A program made the translations under genes and the position numbers. Below, one piece after another: positions 1 to 7,535 of a stretch of 8,702 nucleotides of DNA. Numbering within the stretch: position 1 is the first letter of the stretch; every line of letters begins with the position of its first letter. Below the pieces are notes generated by a model. It was not told the origin of the DNA. It was given only the letters and a program-made list of their open reading frames with translations, and made no database searches. The DNA comes from Bacteroides sp. (GTDB lineage: Bacteria > Bacteroidota > Bacteroidia > Bacteroidales > Bacteroidaceae): assembly GCA_030152865.1 (NCBI GenBank), contig JASLIW010000018.1, positions 1-8,702 on the forward strand, written 5' to 3'.

Positions 1-1904
1 AGAAAAATGAGAAACCCTTTGTTATCCCTGAGCTGAAAGAGTGGGTGAGTGGAACAGGAGAGTTTACTCTAGATAGTCAAACTCAAATTAGCATTCCAAA
101 AGGAGATGTAGCACTCAGGCAGGTAGCCGAAGCTTTTGCTGTCGATTTACAGGAGCTTGTAGGATTGAAGCTAGCTGTTATAGAAGGAAAAACCAAAGCT
201 AAAAGTATCTCTTTGGGCATCCAAAAAGATAAAAACTTAGGAGAGGAAGGTTATCAAATTACGATTGGAAATCAACTTCAAGTTCGAGCACCACAAACCA
301 TAGGGGTATATTGGGCCACACGTACCCTTCTGCAACTCGCTGAGCAGATGGATAATAAACTACCTCAGGGTAGGATTCGTGATTTTCCCGATTATCCTCT
401 GCGTGGCTTTATGCTCGATTGTGGTAGGAAGTTTATTCCGATGGATTTCTTGCGAGACTATGTCAAGGTTATGTCCTACTACAAGATGAATACCTTCCAG
501 ATTCATCTCAATGACAATGGCTTTGACCGCTTCTTTGAAAACGACTGGGACAAGACCTATGCTGCTTTTCGCCTAGAGAGTGAAACATTTCCAGGCTTGG
601 CCGCCGAAGATGGCTATTACAGCAAGCAAGAATTTATTGACCTTCAAAAACTAGCAGAGTCTAAATTTGTAAATATCATCCCTGAGATTGATGTTCCAGC
701 GCACTCCTTAGCCTTTGCTCATTACCTGCCTGAGATTGGGAGTAAAGAATATGGCATGGATCACCTCGACTTATTTAAGCCCGAGACCTATGAGTTTATT
801 GATAAGCTATTTAAAGAGTATCTGGAAGGAGATGAGCCTGTATTCAGAGGCGAGTTTGTTCATGTTGGAACCGATGAGTATTCGAATGAAGACCAAGAAG
901 TGGTAGAAAAGTTTCGCTATTTTACCGATTACTGTATTCGTCTGGTAGAAGGCTATGGGAAGAAAGCAGCGGTTTGGGGAGCATTGACCCATGCGCAAGG
1001 TACAACCCCTGTTAAGTCGGAAGATGTATTGATGCTTACTTGGCACAACCCTTATGCGCAGCCCGATGATATGATGGAGCAAGGCTATGATGTAGTAAGC
1101 ATTCCCGATGGGCTACTCTATATTGTTCCCAATGCAGGTTATTACTACGATTACCTTAATATTGAGCACCTCTACAACAAGTGGACACCTGCTACAATCG
1201 GCGATAAAACATTCGCAGAGCGTCATCCACAAATCAAGGGAGGTATGTTTGCCGTTTGGAATGATCATGTAGGTAATGGGATCTCCACCAAAGATATTCA
1301 CCACCGTGTGATGCCCGCTATGCAAACCCTCGCCGTTAAAATGTGGACAGGTGAGCATACCAAGCTTCCCTTTGCCCTTTTCAATGAGCAAAGAGTGTTC
1401 TTAAGCGAAGCCCCAGGAGTCAATCAGCTAGGTAGAGTGGGAGGTTTAGAGCCTCAATTAGTGTATGAAAAATCAGCTGTTGTGTCGGGCAGTCAAACTG
1501 GTATTACAGAAATTGGCTACGATTATACAGTCAGTTTTGAACTCGATGGCAGGGATGAAAAGCGTGGCACTATTTTGTTTGCCTCACCTACTGCTGAGTT
1601 TTACCTATCCGACCCAATCAAAGGTATGCTTGGATTTTCACGTGATGGCTACCTCAATACCTTCAACTACCGTGTAAAAGAAGGAGAGCGAGTTCATATC
1701 AGTATCCAAGGCAACAACAAGCTGACACGTTTATATATCAATGGCAAGTTAAAAGAGGAGTTAGGAGTCCGCCTGATGGAGCATAATGGAGGTAAAAGTC
1801 CAATGTATTACTCGAACACCTTAGTCTTTCCCCTGGAGCAGGCTGGAGAATTCAAGAGTAAAATTACTGATCTTAAGGTCTATAATTATTGGATTAAGGA
1901 CTAA
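1..1904 (+). CDS. GH20 beta-N-acetylhexosaminidase-type glycosidase with C-terminal LamG-like domain, 5' partial
   Basis: This is a GH20 glycosidase, expected to release terminal N-acetylhexosamine (or a GlcNAc-containing disaccharide) from glycans outside the cytoplasm. The frame is open from base 3 to the left edge and encodes typical family sequence (PELKEWVSGTGEF) before the GTG at 45, so that GTG is internal and the true start with any signal peptide lies outside the window. An N-terminal GH20b-like domain spans about 45-390. The catalytic barrel begins at RGFMLDCGRKF (near 402), followed by HLNDN (504-518), PEIDVPAH (681-704) and HVGTDEYS, whose D-E pair (873-878) matches the catalytic Asp-Glu of the family. 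AVWNDHVG near 1252 supplies a late barrel Trp. From about 1440 to the stop there is a LamG/concanavalin-like beta-sandwich (TILFAS, LYINGKLKEEL). GTDE and HLNDN differ from the common GGDE and HLTDD, so specificity (hexosaminidase or lacto-N-biosidase) is open. No frame breaks are seen. Confidence 0.93.
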   Translation, partial: KNEKPFVIPELKEWVSGTGEFTLDSQTQISIPKGDVALRQVAEAFAVDLQELVGLKLAVIEGKTKAKSISLGIQKDKNLGEEGYQITIGNQLQVRAPQTIGVYWATRTLLQLAEQMDNKLPQGRIRDFPDYPLRGFMLDCGRKFIPMDFLRDYVKVMSYYKMNTFQIHLNDNGFDRFFENDWDKTYAAFRLESETFPGLAAEDGYYSKQEFIDLQKLAESKFVNIIPEIDVPAHSLAFAHYLPEIGSKEYGMDHLDLFKPETYEFIDKLFKEYLEGDEPVFRGEFVHVGTDEYSNEDQEVVEKFRYFTDYCIRLVEGYGKKAAVWGALTHAQGTTPVKSEDVLMLTWHNPYAQPDDMMEQGYDVVSIPDGLLYIVPNAGYYYDYLNIEHLYNKWTPATIGDKTFAERHPQIKGGMFAVWNDHVGNGISTKDIHHRVMPAMQTLAVKMWTGEHTKLPFALFNEQRVFLSEAPGVNQLGRVGGLEPQLVYEKSAVVSGSQTGITEIGYDYTVSFELDGRDEKRGTILFASPTAEFYLSDPIKGMLGFSRDGYLNTFNYRVKEGERVHISIQGNNKLTRLYINGKLKEELGVRLMEHNGGKSPMYYSNTLVFPLEQAGEFKSKITDLKVYNYWIKD

Positions 1905-1939
1905 AGTATCTATATATCACAATCTAAATAGAAGGGGCT

Positions 1940-2149
1940 ATGGCAAACAAAGGAGGAGAGATTTATGCTTATCTAATTTATGGTTTCTATATCCTTGTAG
2001 GCATAATATCAGTTATCATCGCTTGGTATCTAGTTCAACCCAATAACTGGAAAACAATATTACTTTTTCTTTTAGTAAGCTGGGTGCTGGTCGTACTGAT
2101 AGCATTACTTGTTGTTGGTATAGGTGCTTGGTTGTTTGATGATATCTAG
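1940..2149 (+). CDS. small hydrophobic protein with two predicted membrane helices, function unknown
   Basis: I do not recognise this 69-residue protein. After a short polar start (MANKGGEIYA) it has two long hydrophobic segments, about residues 10-31 and 39-64, separated by a short polar loop (QPNNWK), and it ends in an acidic DDI tail. That pattern fits a small inner-membrane hairpin protein. The ATG follows the GH20 stop by 35 bp and has a purine-rich AGAAGGGG a few bases upstream, which supports translation. It lies between two glycosidase genes on the same strand, so co-transcription is likely, but nothing in the sequence links it to carbohydrate use. Support is moderate, because hydrophobic short ORFs can arise by chance in AT-rich DNA. 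Confidence 0.55.
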   Translation: MANKGGEIYAYLIYGFYILVGIISVIIAWYLVQPNNWKTILLFLLVSWVLVVLIALLVVGIGAWLFDDI

Positions 2150-2204
2150 AAATTAAATCCCTATATTTAAATTTATGAACTGAAACTAACTTAAACACAA
2201 CCTT

Positions 2205-3511
2205 ATGAAAAAATCTCTTACTTTCTTATTGATAGCTGGATTAATATGTTCCTGTGCCAACTCTAAGAAAGCTCAGAACTCAGATATTCACGATGTAGAA
2301 GTCGCTACCAGCCAAGCCTTGCCTATAGGCATGCAATTGATCTGGCATGACGAATTTAATGACGCCACTTTAGACACAACGAAATGGTGGCCCTATTATT
2401 TCTCCTCTTTAGACTGGTTTAATAAGGAGGCTTACCAAGCTTTTTTAATCAAAACATCCCTGTGGCAGACTATGAAATGACAGGCCATTCCATACTTCTA
2501 AAAGCTACGGATAAGCTCTATCCTGGCGCAAAACGTCAGATATCATCTATACAGACCTACAACTGGTATACAGGAGAAGATAAGATGAATGATTTTGTGG
2601 GTGGTTTTATCGAAGCCCGTATCCGTAGATCAACTGGGGAAAAGGGGGATCGAGTAAACTTGGCTTTTTGGTTTGACTCCCCAGGGCCAGACTTGAAATA
2701 CTACTTGGAAGAAGGAGGAGAAGCTTTTGGTACCAAGGGCATACGTCCTCGAGGTCAGGTGTTTGAATTTGATATGTGTGAATACATCACAACAGAAATT
2801 GTATTGCATGGGGATGTAGATCAGGATGGAGAGTTTCAACATAACATCGGACATCATATCCATAAAGGCGATTTCAATAACAAATGGGTACAACATGCTA
2901 TTCTTTGGAGTCCGGCAGGCTTGAAGTTTTATATTGATGGTAAGCTCATTCGGGAGTGGTGGGACCCTAAAGATATTAAGTCACCCAATCATGCGATGAA
3001 TATGTTCTTTGGAGCCTATGGTATAGATGGCGTAAGTATGGAAGTGGACTATGTACGGGCTTACCAGTGGCAGCTCGAAGAGGGCAACTTCTTACCCAAT
3101 AGTGGTTTTGAATACAGCGATGCGCTATTCCCTTGGGAGGGAGATGGGAGCATCAATAAAGAACAGGCACGCAGTGGAGCACAGTGTTTGCACCTAGTTC
3201 CTAAAGCTAAAGTGGAGCAGTATATTTATTTGGACTATGGACACGACTATGCTTTTGATGTTTGGGCCAAGGGAGCTGGTGAGCTTCAAGTGTGCATAGA
3301 TGCGCTCACTCCTGTTTCGGGAGAGCTGAGTGAGCTTTGTACCCATAGGTATAAATTAGCTGCCGATTACAAGCAAAAGAAGCTTCGATTTGCTACACCA
3401 GCAGAGAAAACAACAAATAAACTAACAGTTAAACTTAGCTTAGAGAATGTAGGAGCGGATGCATTACTTATAGATGACCTCTCAATTGTATCGCAGCGCT
3501 ACAGTCATTAA
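2205..3511 (+). pseudogene. GH16-family endo-glycosidase lipoprotein with C-terminal carbohydrate-binding domain, frameshifted
   Basis: This encodes a secreted GH16 beta-glycanase of about 435 residues in two frames. The first piece (2205-2480) has a lipoprotein signal (MKKSLTFLLIAGLICSC, likely lipidated at Cys17) and the GH16 entry strand LIWHDEFNDATLDTTKWW. It then runs off frame after KEAYQAF. The rest (from about 2447 to 3511) continues with NQNIPVADYEMTG, a normal GH16 continuation. The catalytic signature E-x-D-x-x-E is intact as EFDMCE (2765-2782), and the late GH16 strand WSPAGLKFYIDGKLI follows near 2910. From about 3083 (NFLPNSGFE) to the end is a CBM4_9-like beta-sandwich. All catalytic residues survive and only the frame is broken, so the gene may be recently inactivated, recoded, or miscalled by one base. 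The apparent GTG start at 2462 is only a codon inside the protein. Possible substrates include beta-galactans, mucin or keratan-type chains, or beta-glucans; the subfamily cannot be assigned by eye. Confidence 0.85.
2441..2447 (+). other. frameshift site T TTT TTA in the GH16 gene
   Basis: In the upstream frame the codons read GCT TTT TTA ATC. In the downstream frame the protein resumes at AAT (2447-2449). A -1 slip on the heptamer T TTT TTA gives QAFLNQNIP; a seventh T would give QAFFNQNIP. The heptamer has the canonical X XXY YYZ form in the correct phase. Only a weak hairpin (CCTGT 2459-2463 with ACAGG 2480-2484, 16-nt loop) lies downstream. Confidence 0.8.
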
Positions 3512-3549
3512 TTAAATACACTATTAGATATAATAGTATTAACTATCTG

Positions 3550-3594
3550 AAGAGCGAGTGGGTAAAAGTGAGAGACTTTTATCCACTCGCTCTT
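3550..3594 (+). terminator. strong hairpin, likely transcription terminator after the GH16 gene
   Basis: The left arm 3551-3569 (AGAGCGAGTGGGTAAAAGT) pairs with the right arm 3575-3593 (ACTTTTATCCACTCGCTCT) around a 5-nt GAGAG loop. One G-T wobble interrupts 19 pairs, and A3550-T3594 extends the stem. It starts 38 bp after the GH16 stop. Only a short TTT follows, so it is not a textbook U-tract terminator. A smaller AT-rich hairpin (ACTATTA 3520-3526 with TAATAGT 3531-3537) lies just upstream. The position and stability make the end of the glycosidase transcription unit the natural reading. Confidence 0.75.
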
Positions 3595-3742
3595 TGGGGT
3601 AATAACATAGGATAATTTGGTATCACTTAAAGTATGATTAAGGGTTTAAATATAGAAATAGGATGCTGATAATTGAAAATATCAATAGGGTGTGATGGTG
3701 TTGATACTGGACAGTAAAAGTAGTATTTATTTAACTTACCTA

Positions 3743-3760
3743 CTAAAATGACCATTTTAG
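3743..3760. promoter_or_regulatory. perfect 8+8 bp inverted repeat, possible operator
   Basis: CTAAAATG-AC-CATTTTAG is a perfect palindrome of two 8-bp arms around 2 bp. The 2-nt gap is too short for a good RNA hairpin but suits binding of a dimeric DNA-binding protein. It lies about 320 bp upstream of gene A in non-coding sequence. No second copy was noticed in the window, so a regulatory role is only an inference. Confidence 0.3.
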
Positions 3761-3931
3761 AACCTAATAAAAGAGCGGAGTCATTTTAAGAGCTTTATTT
3801 TAGACCCTGATATCCCGAATTTCTCATACTATATCAGCACTTATTATGTGCTAGAGCGTAATTTTGATTATCTGAAACAGTTAGGTATCACTGTGTTTGT
3901 ATTTTTAAAAGTAAAGGTCGAGAAAGTGTAA
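3761..3931 (+). other. 56-codon open stretch without a start codon, possible coding remnant
   Basis: Between TAG (3758-3760) and TAA (3929-3931) one frame is open and reads protein-like: LDPDIPNFSYYISTYYVLER (from about 3803), then NFDYLKQLGITVFVF. There is no ATG at its head and no ribosome-binding site. I do not recognise the family. It could be a relic of a gene or insertion element, or chance in AT-rich DNA. Confidence 0.2.
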
Positions 3932-4775
3932 AAGATATCTTGATGCAAGAGACAGATTCTTAGCATAAATAAGGATAGATATAAACTAATTAAAAACCAG
4001 GTCCACTTTTAAAATTTGAAGAACAAATATACTGCAATTCAAGTAGAATGGTATGAACCTAATTGATAAAATAGATATAAAATGCGTAGAGTGATGAAGT
4101 ATTTGTGGGGTTCTTTTCTAATACTACAGCTTCTTGTTTTAACTGCTGCTTGTACGGACAGTATAAGCCAGATTGATAAGGGTATTGTTGGCGAAGGAGA
4201 TGAATATCTGGTCGATTTTGAGCTAACTATTCCTCAGCTATCAATAGCTATGTCTAGACAACTGACGCAAGCTGACGAGACTTTTCTGGAAACGATAGAT
4301 CTGCTCGTCTTTGATGAATTGGGAAACTACTTATATCGAACTCATGGAGCGAACATTGTAAATAAGCCAGCAGTGAGCTCAGAAACAGAGCATGCGGTTG
4401 TAAAGCGTTTTACCACCCAGCTCAAAAGAGATGCAAATCACTCTTCTTATCAAATACTTGTTTTAGCTAATGTAAGAAAAGAGGTTGATTTGGCAAGTAA
4501 GTACTTTAGTACCAACTCTTCTCGAGAGGAAATTAGCTCTCTTCTTAAGTTTGACTCGGGTCTAGTCTGGAACACACAATCCACCTTGCAAAAAGAATTT
4601 AGACCTTTACCTATGTGTGGAGAAACTTCCATCTCTAACTCCGAAATATATTTAGGAAAGACAGTAGGGGGGATTAAACTGCTTCGTTCTGTAGCTAGAA
4701 TAAATATAGCTGTAGGAAGAGTAGCAACTCTTGATGCTGGTTCGGAAGAAATACCCTTCAAAATCACTGATGTAC

Positions 4776-4786
4776 ATATATATATA
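4776..4786 (+). repeat. (AT)5A dinucleotide tract at a frameshift in gene A
   Basis: The fimbrillin frame reads KITDVHIY and then goes wrong (IMPIGSL, stop at 4805-4807). The other frame reads YNANRESLVSPYASSF, the expected continuation of a fimbrillin domain. Removing one AT unit from the tract restores KITDVHIYNANRESLVSPY exactly, so the lesion is a one-unit (2-nt) length change in a short repeat. The GTG at 4807 is not a real start. Confidence 0.75.
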
Positions 4787-4965
4787 ATGCCAATAGGGAG
4801 TCTTTAGTGTCCCCATATGCAAGCAGCTTTAGTACCACAACAGGTAAAATTGAAGCACCTAGTCTAATAGAAGGTAGTGATAACCGCATGAAGGAAGCTC
4901 TCAAATACCACTGGGAAGAACCTCTAAAAATGATAGAGCGTAGTATTTATTTGGGAGAGGCTGCA

Positions 4966-4975
4966 AATAATAGTG
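4966..4975 (+). other. second frame break in gene A, probable small deletion
   Basis: The frame encoding IYLGEAANN (4945-4971) leads to a stop at 4999-5001, while VGGEYQGSPNNWYRIDL from 4973 is in the next frame. Gene B keeps one frame across the same place (GEAINKGVEDKDKLCLLICG and on to SSWYRVDF). From GEA to WYR, gene B has 78 nt and gene A has 43. The 35-nt difference is not a multiple of three, which fits a deletion at the AATAATA stretch and argues against a single miscalled base. Confidence 0.6.
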
Positions 4976-7258
4976 GGAGGAGAATATCAGGGATCACCTA
5001 ATAATTGGTATCGTATAGATCTGTTGACTACAAATAAATTTACAGGAGAAGTAAATACTTTGGATGTCCTTTGTAATTACTCTTATGAAATAAATATAAG
5101 CTCGGTTGACGGGCCTGGGTATGCTACTCCCGAAGAAGCTTTTAAATTACCGCCACTGCATCTAAGTACCGATGTGTTGCCTTGGGATATATCTGATTTG
5201 GACGATGTGATTTTTGATGGCTCTTACTTCCTTGGGCTAAGTCCAACTGCTATTGAGTGTCAGGCCAATGGTATTTTAAAAGATTACATCTCGTTAAAGA
5301 CAAATATCTTAGAAACCCAAGCTAGCTTTACGAAATCCACCTCCATAGATAAGATTACGGGAGAAGAGAAAGATTTAGACTGGATTGTATTGGATGAGGA
5401 AAACGAACAGGATGAAAAAGATGTTTTATTAGGAGAAAACCAGATTAAGACCCGTGTAATAAGTCGTAGATATCAAATTCGAAAGAATGGAACAAATCAA
5501 AAACGCACAGCCTATATTCATGTACGCTTAGGACGTTTTACTAAGGTCATAAGCATAACTCAGACTGCAGATTTTGGGCGCTATGTGAAGTTTCAACAAG
5601 AAAATGAGCAAGGAATTTGGGAAGATATTACTTCCTTACGTTTTGTGCAAGCTGGTAGTAGAGGTGTGGTAGGGGAGCAGACGTATCGTGTAGTTTGGTC
5701 TCCAAAAGAAGCCAATCTAAATTTAAAATACCTAGCAGGTGAATCACCTATTATTTGGGATACAACAACAGCTGATGACTCTAAAGTTTTGGTGCCTACT
5801 ATTTCAGACGAAACTAATGAAGCTAGTTGTATATTTCGAGTAAAGCCTAAATCTACAGCTTATACACCAGGAAGCTTTGAGTCCTTTTCAGCCAAGCTAT
5901 TTGCTAGTATAAAATCTAGCGATGATTCAACTAATCAAATGGCTGCTAGTGGCTTTTTGAAGTTCTATCACATTGTGGAGGATATTGCTATTCTTACACC
6001 AAATATCATGTTATTAGATGATTCAGAATACAGGGTGACAGTCAGGACAAATGTCCCATGTCAGGTCTGGGTAACTAAAAACAGGAGTGAGTTTGATTTA
6101 GATAATCCTCAAAGAGTAGTGGAGGTTGTTGATAATCAAAATATTGGTGTCCATGTTCCTCAGAAGGAGATTGTAAACATTGAGCAAGTTTATGGAGCTT
6201 ATACAGATAGAACAATAGATGTAAAAGTAATTAATGATCTAGGGAAAAAAGTTCCTGATGTATTTTTAGGCTATTTAGGCCTAGCCGCTAAGAGTATAGA
6301 AAAGCCAGAAAAGGTAAATGCAGAGAAGGAGGTTATCTGTGCTAGTGGTATTCCTCAAGATGGTAGGGAAGCCAACTGCTATGTCTTAAACTCAACGACA
6401 GGTATCGGACTATTGATTCCCGTGCGTGCTGTCAATGGTATAATGGAAGACAATACAACCAACCCAAGTGTGACTAGCCAAACGGGGCCACTTTATATAC
6501 CCAAGGCAGCAAGATTTCTGTTTAATAATAAAGTAATAGGGGCAGACACACCTTATCAGGCAAAGTTGGTTTGGACAGATACACCTTCAGATAGTTCTCC
6601 GAAGAAAGGTTTAGATGATAGTGCTTTACTCTCAATAGTTGCTCCTGCCGGTACCGGCGAAAATGGCTATATACTAGTTATGCCAGGTGGTGTAAATAAA
6701 GAAGGAAATGCTGTGGTCGCAGTTACAAATCCCTTGACAGGTAGAATTCTATGGAGTTGGCACATCTGGGTAACCAATGAGATGAAATTTGATGGACCAG
6801 CTGAGAACCTAATGCTAGGCAAGCTCAAACCTGGAGTAGGGATAGATGGCATTACTTATTGGTTAGACCGTAACTTAGGGGCCACAAGCAATAAGGAAGA
6901 GGATGTAAAAAGCTATGGCTGTATGTATCAGTGGGGCAGAAAAGATCCTACACCTAACAATGCAAGTTTAAGTCAATCTTTAGAGTATGTATTATATGAT
7001 GATACAGGCTTTAGACCAGAAATTCAATATGGAGAGGACGGTGGAACATTGCGAGAGGCTATAGAAAATCCTTTAACACTGTTTTTTGATAACAGTGGAA
7101 ATTGGCTGTCTCACCCAATTGATAAAAATGACTTATGGAATGGAGACCTTACTGAAAATAGCAGATTAAAAAAAATGAGAAAGTCCATCTTTGATCCTTG
7201 TCCAGCTGGTTATAGAGTTCCCATCTCTTCTGAATACTTTGGTGAACATGATCGATAC

Positions 7259-7261
7259 TGA
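7259..7261 (+). other. in-frame TGA in the FISUMP domain of gene A
   Basis: The frame ends EYFGEHDRY at TGA and stays open beyond it as TDKKYFENRSNGLFMEGGFY and on to SVRCVAEY (stop TAA 7514-7516). The sequence on both sides belongs to the same FISUMP-like domain. A single substitution, for example from TGG, explains it. Truncation would remove about 85 residues of the presumed ligand-binding domain. Confidence 0.75.
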
Positions 7262-7535
7262 ACTGATAAAAAATATTTTGAAAATCGCTCAAATGGACTC
7301 TTTATGGAAGGCGGATTCTATCCTTTTGCAAGGGATAGGAGTTATATGGGCTACATTGAAGATGGATTTATAAATGAATTAGGTTATTATTTAACAGCAA
7401 GCATAATGGATGATTATGTATGCACATACATAGATCTAGGATATGACTGGAAAAACATAAACTCTCATGGACGTAAGTCAGATGCTGCTTCTGTACGTTG
7501 TGTTGCGGAGTATTAATTTGTTTTGAAAGTCGAAA

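Larger units (their letters stand above)
3595..4081. other. AT-rich intergenic region without a convincing gene
   Basis: About 490 bp separate the glycosidase cluster from the fimbrial genes. Both strands hold many stops, and I see no tRNA, rRNA or direct repeats. Two features stand out: a perfect dyad at 3743-3760 and a 56-codon open stretch at 3761-3931. TAATTTTG at 3859-3866 matches the Bacteroidota -7 consensus TAnnTTTG, but no TTTG lies at the right distance upstream, so I do not call it a promoter. The stretch just before gene A is A-rich without a Shine-Dalgarno. The promoter of the fimbrial genes is probably somewhere here. Confidence 0.6.
4082..7516 (+). pseudogene. gene A: large fimbrillin-like lipoprotein, probable pilus tip adhesin with FISUMP C-terminus, broken in three places
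   Basis: If repaired this would be a surface lipoprotein of about 1,140 residues. A signal with lipobox LTAAC (Cys24 from the ATG at 4082; a second ATG is at 4094) starts it. Fimbrillin hallmarks follow: FLETIDLLVFDELGNYL, ILVLANVRKE, FRPLPMCGET and IKLLRSVARINIAVG (4280-4720), then VGGEYQGSPNNWYRIDLL. A BACON-like Ig domain lies near 5225-5575, ending in KRTAYIHVRLGRFTKVISITQ-type sequence at about 5500-5565. Ig-like segments continue to NAVVAVTNPLTGRILWSWHIW (near 6708-6768). The C-terminus is FISUMP-like: YWLDRNLGA (6857), YQWGRKDP, FDPCPAGYRVP (7189-7221) and a final SVRCVAEY. The frame breaks at a TA repeat (4776-4786) and at 4966-4975, and an in-frame TGA interrupts it at 7259-7261. The architecture resembles the large accessory or tip subunits of Bacteroidales type V pili, which are exported as lipoproteins and assembled at the outer membrane; this role is inferred. 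Gene B follows after 19 bp, suggesting one transcript. Confidence 0.85.

Noticed and set aside
45..47. GTG as the start of the GH20 gene
   Set aside because: The frame is open to the left edge and encodes family-typical sequence before this codon, with no signal peptide after it.
807..1391. Two - strand open frames opposite the GH20 gene
   Set aside because: They lie wholly opposite a well-supported coding sequence and resemble no protein; they are antisense shadows.
2462..2464. GTG as an independent start of a second GH16 gene
   Set aside because: It lies within the conserved GH16 sequence NIPVADYEM, has no ribosome-binding site, and would lack the N-terminal strand and signal.
4450..4767. 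A - strand open frame opposite gene A, and similar ones at 7841-8083 and 8137-8352
   Set aside because: They mirror the fimbrillin coding strand and show no domain, signal or start context.
4776..4786. The TA-rich tract as a promoter element
   Set aside because: It lies inside a coding domain and its only clear effect is on reading frame; no matching upstream element is present.
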